DNA of 6,345 nucleotides, from assembly GCA_937924345.1 (NCBI GenBank), contig CALDTD010000334.1, forward strand, positions 1-6,345. Direction: 5' to 3'. Shown here piece by piece: positions 1-6,345 of the stretch. The translations under genes and the position numbers were made by a program. The notes beneath the pieces were generated by a model. That model was not told the DNA's origin. It did not search any database and saw only the letters and a program-made list of their open reading frames with translations. The DNA comes from an uncultured Flavobacteriales bacterium. Lineage in GTDB: Bacteria > Bacteroidota > Bacteroidia > Flavobacteriales_D > Parvicellaceae. Each line of letters starts with the position of its first letter. Position 1 is the first letter of the stretch.

Positions 1-2495
1 CTTTTGTTTTTATAATTATTGTAATTGTTTTCTTTAGTGGAGAACTAATCTGGAGAGATCGAGAGCAAAAAATAAATGAGGTTATAGATTCAACCCCGCA
101 TAGTTCAGCTATTGCCTTATTTTCAAAAGCCTTATCGTTAATTTCTGTAGCTTCAATTTTTCACTTTGTTTTTGTAGTCATCGCTATATTTTATCAATTG
201 TTTAATGGATTTACAAGAATAGAAATAGATATATATTTATTGAATTATATATTAGCAATACTTCCAACATTTATTTCTTGGGCAGGTATCTTAATTTTAA
301 TTCAAGTTATTTTTAATAATAAATACCTCGCATATTTTGTCGCTATATTAATCATTTTTGGTCTAAGCAGTATACTGTTGGCTCTAGATATAGAAACGAA
401 TATGCTTTTTCTTTCTGGTGGACCAAGAGCTATGTATTCAGACTTAAATGGTTTTGGTCCTGAAGTTTTAGGTGCAGTTTGGTTCAATCTTTATTGGGTT
501 GCTTTTTCAATTATGGCGTTATTGATTGCTGGGTTGTTTTGGAATAGGGGGATTGTTACTTCTTTTAAAGCTCGATTATCTAACATAGGTAAAATAAAAG
601 ACAAAAAATATATATTAGTTACTATTTTTTCTTTCGTAGCTTGGTTAACTGTAGCTGGAGTGGTTTATTACAATACTCAAATTTTAAACCCTTATTTAAC
701 TTCCAAGCAAAAAGAGTTGGTACAGGCCGAATATGAAAAGAAATTCAAAAAGTACGAAAATATAACGCTTCCAAAAATTAAGGAAATAAAGTTTAATATA
801 GATGTTTTTCCTAAAGAAAGAGGAATGAAAGTTCAGGCAGAATTAAAGCTTACCAATGAGTCTCACTTGCCAATAGATTCTTTACATTTTAATTTAGATA
901 AAGATTGGGAAACAGTTTTTAATATTCCAAACTCAGAATTAGTTTTGAATGACAAAAAGGTTGATTATCAGATATACAAATTGACGAACAGTTTATTGCC
1001 AAACGAATCAATTAATATTAAGATAACGAATACTTATATTACTCGTGGGTTTAAAAATAACGGAGAAAATAGAAGTATCGTTAATAATGGAACATTCGTT
1101 AATAATATGTATATCCTTCCAATGATGGGGTATGCTGGTGCAGTAGAAATTAAAGAACCGAATAAAAGGAAGAAGTATGGATTGACTGAAAGAGTAAATA
1201 CACCTCAATTAGAACATGATTGTAGTGGATCGTGTATGAAGAACTATCTTTCGAAAGGAACAGCAGATTTTATAAATGTAGAAACAATAATTTCAACTTC
1301 AAGTGATCAAATAGCTGTTGCGCCAGGGTCTTTAATTAAGCAATGGAAAGAAGATGGGCGTAATTACTATCAATATAAAGTAGATCATCCATCTCAAAAT
1401 TTCTTTTCGTTTATATCTGCAAAATATGAAATCTCTAAAAGAGATTGGAATGGAGTTAATATTGAAATCTATTATGATAAAAAACACAGTAAAAATGTAT
1501 CTATGATGTTAGATGCTGTTCAACGCTCGTTAGAATATTATACAGAAAACTTTGGTCCTTATTATCACAAGCAATGCAGAATTATCGAGTTTCCAAGATA
1601 TAGTAGATTTGCACAAGCTTTTCCTGGAACAATGCCTTATTCAGAAAGTTTTGGATTTATTGCAGATTTAGGAGATAAGGATAAAAACAATGTGATAGAT
1701 GCTGTAGTCTCACACGAAATGGCACATCAATGGTGGGCACACCAAGTTGTTGGTGCAGATATGCAGGGAGGTACATTTATGAGTGAAAGTTTTGCAGAGT
1801 ACTCCTCTTTAATGACGATGAAAAGTATTAATGATGATGCCATAAAAATGAGACAGTTTTTAAAATACGATCATGATAGATATTTACAAGGTAGGGGAAG
1901 TGAAAGCCTAAAGGAAAGACCGCTTTATAAGGTAGAAAATCAACAATACATACACTATGGAAAAGGGAGTGTTATTTTATATGCTTTGCAAGATTATATA
2001 GGAGAGGATAAAGTAAACCTTGCTTTAAAAAACTTTTTAGAAGAGTTTAAGTACAAAGCACCGCCTTATCCAACTTCGTTAGATTTTTTAAAGCATTTAG
2101 AACCACAAGTTCCAGATTCATTGAACTATTTAATTGATGATTGGTTTAAGGAAATTACATTATACGATAATAGAATAAAGTCTATAGAATATTCTAAATT
2201 AGAAGACGATATGTATAAAGTAGATTTTAACGTAGAATCTAAAAAGATAAAAATAGATTCCTTGGGTGTGGAAACTTTTGAGGGAATAAATGATTGGATA
2301 GACATAGGCCTATATTCTAATAAGGATGAAGACTCATTAGTATTTTGTAAAAGAGTAAAAATTGATAAACCAACAATGATTTTCTCATTTACAGTTAAGG
2401 ATAAACCAATAAGAGGGGGGATAGACCCTAAACATTTACTTATAGATAAAGTTTATTCGGATAATAATAAAAGTTGTACACTGAAAACAGATTAA
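1..2495 (+). CDS. ABC-2-type permease / M1 family aminopeptidase fusion protein, 5'-partial
   Basis: The reading frame is open from base 3 (first full codon) to the TAA at 2493-2495, giving 830 visible residues; the start lies upstream of the window. A TTG at 198 is internal, because the frame upstream still encodes protein of the same kind. Visible residues 1-11, 44-66, 79-105, 108-128, 155-179 and 203-223 are hydrophobic spans that look like the end of an ABC-2 permease. From about residue 245 a soluble M1-like region follows, presumably periplasmic. The zinc site is HEMAH at residues 571-575 with the third ligand probably E595 in SESFAEY, and Y652 in HYGKGS fits the catalytic tyrosine. The usual GAMEN exopeptidase motif is replaced by a PGTMPYSE-type segment. 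A CX3C pair (C407, C411) lies just before the catalytic domain. Related Bacteroidota fusions are, from memory, about 1,200 residues and often follow an ABC ATPase gene. Substrate and any transport role are unknown. The fusion architecture is well supported; the peptidase specificity is inferred. Confidence 0.9.
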   Translation, partial: FVFIIIVIVFFSGELIWRDREQKINEVIDSTPHSSAIALFSKALSLISVASIFHFVFVVIAIFYQLFNGFTRIEIDIYLLNYILAILPTFISWAGILILIQVIFNNKYLAYFVAILIIFGLSSILLALDIETNMLFLSGGPRAMYSDLNGFGPEVLGAVWFNLYWVAFSIMALLIAGLFWNRGIVTSFKARLSNIGKIKDKKYILVTIFSFVAWLTVAGVVYYNTQILNPYLTSKQKELVQAEYEKKFKKYENITLPKIKEIKFNIDVFPKERGMKVQAELKLTNESHLPIDSLHFNLDKDWETVFNIPNSELVLNDKKVDYQIYKLTNSLLPNESINIKITNTYITRGFKNNGENRSIVNNGTFVNNMYILPMMGYAGAVEIKEPNKRKKYGLTERVNTPQLEHDCSGSCMKNYLSKGTADFINVETIISTSSDQIAVAPGSLIKQWKEDGRNYYQYKVDHPSQNFFSFISAKYEISKRDWNGVNIEIYYDKKHSKNVSMMLDAVQRSLEYYTENFGPYYHKQCRIIEFPRYSRFAQAFPGTMPYSESFGFIADLGDKDKNNVIDAVVSHEMAHQWWAHQVVGADMQGGTFMSESFAEYSSLMTMKSINDDAIKMRQFLKYDHDRYLQGRGSESLKERPLYKVENQQYIHYGKGSVILYALQDYIGEDKVNLALKNFLEEFKYKAPPYPTSLDFLKHLEPQVPDSLNYLIDDWFKEITLYDNRIKSIEYSKLEDDMYKVDFNVESKKIKIDSLGVETFEGINDWIDIGLYSNKDEDSLVFCKRVKIDKPTMIFSFTVKDKPIRGGIDPKHLLIDKVYSDNNKSCTLKTD

Positions 2496-3400
2496 TACCC
2501 AAAACAAAATAAGTTTTGAGAACCATTTGGTCCAGATTTTGGCTTATGTTTATAATAAGCCTGTCCGGCTGAAGTTTTACACGCTTGGGCAGAACTTAGT
2601 TCTGCCCAAGCGTTTATTATCCCTTCTGCTATAAAGGCTCCAGGATAAAGTAGGTTAGTAGTATTTACTAGCGGATAGCTATTTGTAAATTCATAATAGC
2701 CCTTAAAAAAATCATGAGAAGCGCAAGCTATTGCAACAGCGTCTTTGGGTGTATGTGTCTTAGATGGAAGTATGTCAGGATGATCATCCATTAATCCATT
2801 GTGTCCATTAAAAATAAATAAATCTGCATTAGTGGCAATTTCATATTTTTCATGTTCTATAGTAATGGAATCCAATCTATTCCCAGATAGTGCGTTAAAA
2901 TAGTCAGATAAGCAATTGTTCATGCGATCTCCTCGATAGGCATCTGCAATTAAATATACAATAGCATTGTTTTTATAATTCTTTTTAAAAATAACACGCT
3001 CCAAAACGTTTGTATCTATATCCAATTTGCTTTCAAGTAATTTCCAATCTGGTAAAGACTTAAAATAGCGTTTAATTCCTTTGCTAGTTGCCCAATATAG
3101 ATTGCTTCTTAAACTTAATCCGTTACCTAGACTTTCTGTAGTAGGGATTATTCCCTGATGTATATTATCGCAAAGCGGAACAAATAAATGAACAATTAAC
3201 GCCTCATTTGAATTGATTTTATTTTTAAGACGCTTAAGTATTTTAACTCTGTTTTTAGGGGGCTCCTCTTTAATATTAGTAATCTTTATATTTTCGTTGC
3301 TTACTTCTAACTTATTAAGTTTAGTTTTCTCTAATTCCTCTCTTTGCGAGTTAATACAACTAGAGAAAGTTATTACCAATATAAATATAATTGCTTTCAT
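2492..3400 (-). CDS. Predicted lipoprotein of unknown function with a possible caspase-like His/Cys dyad
   Basis: This 302-residue protein starts at the ATG at 3400-3398 and ends at TAA 2494-2492. Residues 1-15 form a short lipoprotein signal (basic K2, hydrophobic run, FSSC with C15 as the lipidation site), so it is probably anchored in the envelope. Residues 16-65 are a charged, Lys/Glu-rich linker. The conserved-looking body runs from about 67 and includes HLFVPLCDN, GNG, NLYW, a basic segment near 110, and LERVIFKK, then a strand-like VYLIADAYRGDRM (148-160). Two hydrophobic blocks follow: ADLFIFNGHNG with H200, and AVAIACAS with C226. A hydrophobic strand ending in His and a second ending in Ala-Cys are typical of clan CD (caspase-fold) peptidases, but here His is followed by Asn rather than Gly. 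The segments resemble, from memory, a conserved uncharacterised bacterial family. There is no clear promoter in the 88-base upstream gap, which holds the terminator of the preceding gene. Gene and lipoprotein calls are strong; the fold is a hypothesis. Confidence 0.85.
   Translation of the reverse strand: MKAIIFILVITFSSCINSQREELEKTKLNKLEVSNENIKITNIKEEPPKNRVKILKRLKNKINSNEALIVHLFVPLCDNIHQGIIPTTESLGNGLSLRSNLYWATSKGIKRYFKSLPDWKLLESKLDIDTNVLERVIFKKNYKNNAIVYLIADAYRGDRMNNCLSDYFNALSGNRLDSITIEHEKYEIATNADLFIFNGHNGLMDDHPDILPSKTHTPKDAVAIACASHDFFKGYYEFTNSYPLVNTTNLLYPGAFIAEGIINAWAELSSAQACKTSAGQAYYKHKPKSGPNGSQNLFCFGY
2581..2613 (+). terminator. Perfect 15-bp-stem hairpin, probable terminator of the M1 fusion gene, antisense within the next gene
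   Basis: The arm ACGCTTGGGCAGAAC (2581-2595) is exactly complementary to GTTCTGCCCAAGCGT (2599-2613), with a three-base TTA loop. Reading along the + strand the stem is followed by TTATTAT, a U-rich though not pure tract. Reading along the - strand it is followed by GTAAAAC, with no U tract. The hairpin therefore has the polarity of an intrinsic terminator for the + strand gene ending at 2495, about 85 bases upstream. It lies wholly within the coding sequence of the convergent lipoprotein gene, where it encodes about AWAELSSAQA. The hairpin is directly visible; its termination role is inferred. Confidence 0.6.
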
Positions 3401-3433
3401 AACTGTTATAATGCAATTATCAATATTTGGTAC

Positions 3434-3467
3434 AAAAAAGCCCGATATAGATTAATATATCGGGCTT
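3434..3467 (-). terminator. Intrinsic terminator of the OmpA-family lipoprotein gene
   Basis: A 12-bp perfect stem (AAGCCCGATATA at 3438-3449 with TATATCGGGCTT at 3456-3467) encloses the loop GATTAA. On the - strand the stem runs into six consecutive T residues (3439 down to 3434). It lies 22 bases past the stop of the OmpA-type gene and 34 bases before the start of the next minus-strand gene, so it should uncouple the two unless read-through occurs. Confidence 0.92.
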
Positions 3468-3488
3468 CCTGTTTTGTTTGTTGTTTTA

Positions 3489-4256
3489 TTAAAGTTTGTA
3501 TTCAAACTCTACTCTTCTATTGTATTGGTATGCTTCTTCATTGTCTTCATTAATTACTGGCATACTTGGTCCGTGTCCTTCTGGAGATAAACGACTAGCG
3601 TCAACTCCTTTACTTTGTAAATAATCTCTCACAGAGGCAGCTCTTTCTGTAGATAACTTTTGGTTTAATTCGGCACTACCTGTTTTGTCTGTATGTCCAT
3701 GTATCCCTAGTTTAACATCTTTAAAAGTGTTCAGAATTGTAGCTAATTTATCTAAGTTTGTTTTAGAACCTTCCTTTATCTTAGCGCTTCCAACTTCGAA
3801 GTATAAATCCTCAATCTGGAATAGTTGATTTAAATAATCAACTGGGTTTTCAACTGCACTCCAATGAATTAAGCTCTTAGGTATTTTGTTTTCGTCAACA
3901 CCTTTCCAAGCACCAGTTTTATGGTCGATTAAAAAAGTAATAGGTGCTCCTATTCCTGCTCCCATTATTAAATCTCTAATTACCCACTTCTTTAAAATTT
4001 TACTTTTAACATTAAATGTTCTTGATAAATAGGTCTTTTTTAAATAAGTAACTTCATATTCTTTTTTAGGGTCTATATCTAAAACTACAGGCGATTTACC
4101 TTTGTAAATACCATTTACAAAAACCAAAGCATCTTTTTGAACAGGATCTAAAGTAATTGTTTTGGGCTTTTGATGTTGTTTGGCTAATGTAGCACAGCTG
4201 CCAAGCAACACTGCCGAACTAGCGATTAATAAAGCACTTTTTAATATTTTTTTCAT
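3489..4256 (-). CDS. OmpA family lipoprotein with N-terminal PEGA-like domain
   Basis: This 255-residue protein starts at the ATG at 4256-4254 and stops at TAA 3491-3489. Residues 1-21 are a lipoprotein signal: MKKILK, a hydrophobic core, then the lipobox LLGSC with C21 as the lipidated cysteine. Residues about 35-85 resemble a PEGA-type beta domain (DALVFVNGIYKGKSPVVLD). A small Gly-rich hydrophobic stretch with DHKTGAW (about 97-117) follows, as in other Bacteroidota lipoproteins. The C-terminal part (about 148-255) is an OmpA-like peptidoglycan-binding domain: LYFEVGSAKI, GIHGHTDKTGSAELNQKLS, RAASVRDYL and a terminal NRRVEFEYK. D190 and R248 (the second Arg of NRR) are good candidates for the residues that contact diaminopimelate in this family. 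The probable role is non-covalent attachment of the outer membrane to peptidoglycan. It has its own strong terminator and a candidate promoter 56 bases upstream. Confidence in the family is high; no specific named orthologue is claimed. Confidence 0.95.
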   Translation of the reverse strand: MKKILKSALLIASSAVLLGSCATLAKQHQKPKTITLDPVQKDALVFVNGIYKGKSPVVLDIDPKKEYEVTYLKKTYLSRTFNVKSKILKKWVIRDLIMGAGIGAPITFLIDHKTGAWKGVDENKIPKSLIHWSAVENPVDYLNQLFQIEDLYFEVGSAKIKEGSKTNLDKLATILNTFKDVKLGIHGHTDKTGSAELNQKLSTERAASVRDYLQSKGVDASRLSPEGHGPSMPVINEDNEEAYQYNRRVEFEYKL

Positions 4257-4311
4257 TTTTAAGCAATTAATGTCCTTTTGTAAATTAAGGATATTAGTAT
4301 AATATTTTGCA

Positions 4312-4319
4312 CAAATATA
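4312..4319 (-). promoter_or_regulatory. Candidate Bacteroidota-type -7 promoter element for the OmpA-family gene
   Basis: Read on the - strand, this is TATATTTG, an exact match to the TAnnTTTG consensus for the Bacteroidota primary sigma factor. It begins about 60 bases upstream of the ATG, which would give a leader of roughly 50 bases. No good TTTG -33 element is found at the usual spacing; the nearest TTTG is 28 bases upstream. An AAAGGA sequence occurs in the leader, but about 17 bases from the start codon, too far for a normal Shine-Dalgarno site. Confidence 0.5.
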
Positions 4320-4448
4320 AATACATTAATCGGAACTAGATTACCTTCAAAAGCTACTTTTCAACGCCTATTTTTTTATATCTATTTTTTTTGATTAGAT
4401 TAATATCAAGACTTTAAAATTAGGTTGTTAAAAATTAGATCATTTTTT

Positions 4449-4464
4449 CTTTGTTTTAACAAAG
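4449..4464. repeat. Short perfect inverted repeat upstream of uvrA
   Basis: CTTTGTT and AACAAAG form 7-bp perfect arms around a two-base TT centre, followed by TTTCTTTG. It lies 63 bases before the preferred uvrA start and overlaps a TTTG (4450-4453) that could act as a -33 promoter element. It could be an operator, but arms of this length and composition can arise by chance in AT-rich DNA. Confidence 0.35.
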
Positions 4465-4503
4465 TTTCTTTGTCCTAATATAGTGCCTCAACGCTAAAGA
4501 TGT

Positions 4504-4511
4504 TAATTTTG
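4504..4511 (+). promoter_or_regulatory. Weak candidate -7 element for uvrA
   Basis: TAATTTTG matches TAnnTTTG exactly, but no TTTG lies at the expected distance upstream. If used, transcription would begin only about ten bases before the ATG at 4527 and would exclude the alternative start at 4500. A second possibility is TTTG at 4450-4453 with TAATATAG at 4476-4483, a poorer -7 match with a 22-base spacer. Confidence 0.25.
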
Positions 4512-4526
4512 AAAAAAATCCAGTAT

Positions 4527-6345
4527 ATGAATTCTTCGAAAGAAAAAACGCATAAAAGTCATATTTTAATAAAAGGAGCTCGTGTCCATAATTTAAAAAA
4601 TGTTGACGTTGCAATTCCACGAAATAAAATGACTGTGGTAACTGGTCTTTCAGGGTCTGGAAAATCTTCGTTAGCTTTTGATACCTTGTATGCCGAAGGT
4701 CAGCGACGTTATGTAGAAAGTTTAAGCTCTTATGCTCGACAGTTTTTAGGTAAGTTAGACAAGCCAGATGTAGACGGTATAAGAGGTATAGCCCCTGCAA
4801 TAGCAATAGAGCAAAAAGTAAATAGTCGAAACTCTCGTTCTACTGTAGGAACTTCAACAGAAATTTATGATTATTTAAAGTTATTGTTTGCAAGAGTGGG
4901 TAAAACCTACTCCCCAGTATCTGGAAAAGAAGTAAAGAAAGAAAGAGTTAGCGATGTAATAAAACATATATGCCAATTCGATGATAAAAGTAAATTTGCT
5001 ATTACGAGTCCTATTCATCCTCCAAAAGGTAGAACATTTGGAAAACAGTTAGAGATATTAATAGATCAAGGTTTTTCTCGCATTGTTATCAATGGTAAGA
5101 TGGAACGCATAGAACAATTTATTAATAACGAAGATGAAGACTTAAAAAAGTTAGCTCCGCAGTTATTAATTGATCGTTTGGTAAAAGGTGAAATGACAGA
5201 TGAAGCAAGAGCAAGAATTGCTGAATCTACAGAGGCAGCGTTTTTGGAAGGTGCTGGAATTTGCTCTGTGCTTTTATTTGCTGATGAGGTAGTAGAGAAA
5301 CGTTTTTCTAATAAGTTTGAATTAGATAATATAATTTTTACAGAGCCAACAGTAAACTTTTTTACGTTTAATAACCCAATTGGGGCTTGTCCTACATGTG
5401 AAGGTTTTGGTAAAGTATTAGGTATAGATAAGGATTTAGTTATTCCAGATAAAACTTTATCTATATACGAAGGTGCAATAGCGCCTTGGAGAGGAGAAAA
5501 AATGAAATTATGGAACGAAGCATTAGTTATGAATGCTCACCGTTTTGATTTTCCAATTCATAAACCCTACTTAGAGTTAACTACAAAGCAAAAGAATTTA
5601 CTTTGGAAAGGGAATAAGTATTTTGGAGGGTTAGATCTATTTTTTCAAGATGTAGAGTCCCAACTTTATAAGATTCAATATCGAGTAATGTTGAGTCGTT
5701 ATAGAGGGAAGACAGATTGTACTGATTGCGAAGGTTCTCGTTTGAGAAAAGACGCGAATTATGTAAAAGTTGGAGGTTACTCTATTACAGATATTGCTTC
5801 GGCAAGTATAGACGAGGCAAAGCAAATAATGACTAGTTTAAAGTTAGATGAACAAGATACTACCATTGCAAAGCAACTTTTAATTGAAATAAATTCAAGA
5901 TTAGACTTTTTAAGTGATGTTGGTTTAGGGTATCTTTCTTTAAGTCGAATGTCAAACACTTTATCAGGTGGAGAATCTCAACGTATCAATTTGGCTACTT
6001 CACTAGGTAGTAGTTTAGTGGGGTCTATGTATATTCTAGATGAGCCAAGTATTGGTTTACATCCTAGAGATACATTACGTTTACTAAAAGTTTTACGTTC
6101 ATTACAGAAATTAGGAAATACTGTAATTATTGTAGAGCACGAAGAAGAGGTAATGAAAGCTGCCGACGAAATTATAGATATGGGACCTATGGCTGGAACT
6201 TTTGGAGGAGAGGTTGTATTTCAAGGAAATCATGATGAGTTGATTAATGGAGATAAAAGTTTAACAGCTAAATACCTTACAAATAAGTTAAGTATAGCTA
6301 TTCCCACAAAAAGAAGAAAATGGAGTAAAAGCATTTTAATAAAAG
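4527..6345 (+). CDS. uvrA: Excinuclease ABC subunit A (UvrA), 3'-partial
   Basis: UvrA is the damage-sensing ATPase of nucleotide excision repair; it loads UvrB onto lesions in the cytoplasm. The frame is uninterrupted from 4527 to the window end (606 codons of an expected 900-950). Visible parts of the first ABC half are: GARVHNLKN near residue 20; Walker [10 protein letters not shown] at 40-48 (K46); the ARQFLG and AIAIEQK...[14 protein letters not shown] segments; an insertion with a UvrB-binding-type region (about 125-250); signature LSGGE at 479-483; and Walker B with D505-E506. CxxC pairs occur at C288/C291 and C398/C401. The normal first CxxC of zinc finger 1 is missing: FELDNIIF stands where ACPxCGF is usual. 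The text ends at [11 protein letters not shown], where the second ABC half begins. The ATG at 4527 puts 14 residues before [10 protein letters not shown], as usual in the family; an in-frame ATG at 4500 would add nine residues, and a stop at 4476 bounds the frame. Wording such as [14 protein letters not shown] matches, from memory, a Bacteroidota UvrA subtype often present as a second copy. Confidence 0.96.
   Translation, partial: MNSSKEKTHKSHILIKGARVHNLKNVDVAIPRNKMTVVTGLSGSGKSSLAFDTLYAEGQRRYVESLSSYARQFLGKLDKPDVDGIRGIAPAIAIEQKVNSRNSRSTVGTSTEIYDYLKLLFARVGKTYSPVSGKEVKKERVSDVIKHICQFDDKSKFAITSPIHPPKGRTFGKQLEILIDQGFSRIVINGKMERIEQFINNEDEDLKKLAPQLLIDRLVKGEMTDEARARIAESTEAAFLEGAGICSVLLFADEVVEKRFSNKFELDNIIFTEPTVNFFTFNNPIGACPTCEGFGKVLGIDKDLVIPDKTLSIYEGAIAPWRGEKMKLWNEALVMNAHRFDFPIHKPYLELTTKQKNLLWKGNKYFGGLDLFFQDVESQLYKIQYRVMLSRYRGKTDCTDCEGSRLRKDANYVKVGGYSITDIASASIDEAKQIMTSLKLDEQDTTIAKQLLIEINSRLDFLSDVGLGYLSLSRMSNTLSGGESQRINLATSLGSSLVGSMYILDEPSIGLHPRDTLRLLKVLRSLQKLGNTVIIVEHEEEVMKAADEIIDMGPMAGTFGGEVVFQGNHDELINGDKSLTAKYLTNKLSIAIPTKRRKWSKSILIK

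Larger units (their letters stand above)
4257..4526. other. Divergent AT-rich intergenic region between the OmpA-family gene and uvrA
   Basis: This stretch separates two genes transcribed away from each other, so it should contain both promoters. It is extremely AT-rich, with two near-identical CTATTTTTTT tracts around 4368-4392 and several ATTAGAT-like words (about 4392-4440). I see no open frame with coding character, no tRNA and no riboswitch-like structure. The likely -7 element of the minus-strand gene (4312-4319), the palindrome at 4449-4464 and the weak uvrA promoter candidate are listed separately. Confidence 0.7.

Noticed and set aside
198..200. TTG as start codon of the M1 fusion gene
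   Set aside because: The same frame is open to the window edge and the upstream 65 residues form a transmembrane-rich sequence continuous with the permease part, so the TTG is an internal Leu codon.
1008..1208. Minus-strand open frame within the M1 fusion gene
   Set aside because: It is a shadow of a well-supported coding frame, as are the small minus-strand frames at 302-487, 5637-5825 and 5777-5959.
1669..1704. EF-hand-like acidic loop (DLGDKDKNNVID) before the HEMAH motif
   Set aside because: It fits a loose calcium-loop pattern, but homologous fusions recalled from this family have variable acidic residues here ahead of a conserved Ile-Asp, so no calcium site can be supported.
3213..3553. 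Two short plus-strand open frames (3213-3455 and 3344-3553)
   Set aside because: They are antisense to the lipoprotein signal region, the terminator and the end of the OmpA-type gene; the apparent hydrophobicity comes from AT-rich complement.
4368..4392. Repeated CTATTTTTTT tracts as a terminator
   Set aside because: There is no GC-rich stem next to the T tracts and no gene ending into them; they are better explained as AT-rich promoter DNA.
4456..4806. 116-codon minus-strand open frame
   Set aside because: It lies antisense to the start of uvrA, whose conserved motifs occupy the other strand, and its product has no recognisable features.

Overview
The window is AT-rich DNA that looks chromosomal and most likely comes from a member of Bacteroidota, probably Flavobacteriia. 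The evidence is a fused ABC-2 permease/M1 peptidase of a kind common in that phylum, short lipoprotein signals, a PEGA-like/OmpA lipoprotein, a UvrA of the subtype often found as a second copy in these bacteria, weak Shine-Dalgarno sites, and a TAnnTTTG-type -7 promoter element. I see no mobile element, CRISPR array, tRNA or rRNA.

Layout. (1) Bases 1-2495, + strand: the 3' part of a membrane protein with several ABC-2-permease-like transmembrane segments followed by a periplasmic M1-type zinc peptidase domain. Its 5' end lies outside the window. (2) Bases 2492-3400, - strand: a predicted lipoprotein of unknown function whose C-terminal half has a His...Cys arrangement like that of caspase-fold (clan CD) peptidases. 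It meets gene 1 tail to tail with overlapping stop codons, and a perfect 15-bp-stem hairpin inside it is oriented as a terminator for gene 1. (3) Bases 3489-4256, - strand: an OmpA-family lipoprotein followed by a textbook intrinsic terminator at 3434-3467. (4) Bases 4257-4526: a divergent AT-rich intergenic region with a probable promoter for the OmpA-type gene and a short palindrome. (5) Bases 4527-6345, + strand: the N-terminal two thirds of UvrA, cut by the window end just where its second ABC half begins.

The two minus-strand genes point the same way and both encode envelope lipoproteins, but a strong terminator separates them, so joint transcription would need read-through. Nothing links uvrA functionally to its neighbours. 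No unmistakable new multigene system is visible. The items most worth a second look are the uncharacterised lipoprotein with a possible His/Cys dyad and the antisense terminator hairpin embedded in its coding sequence.
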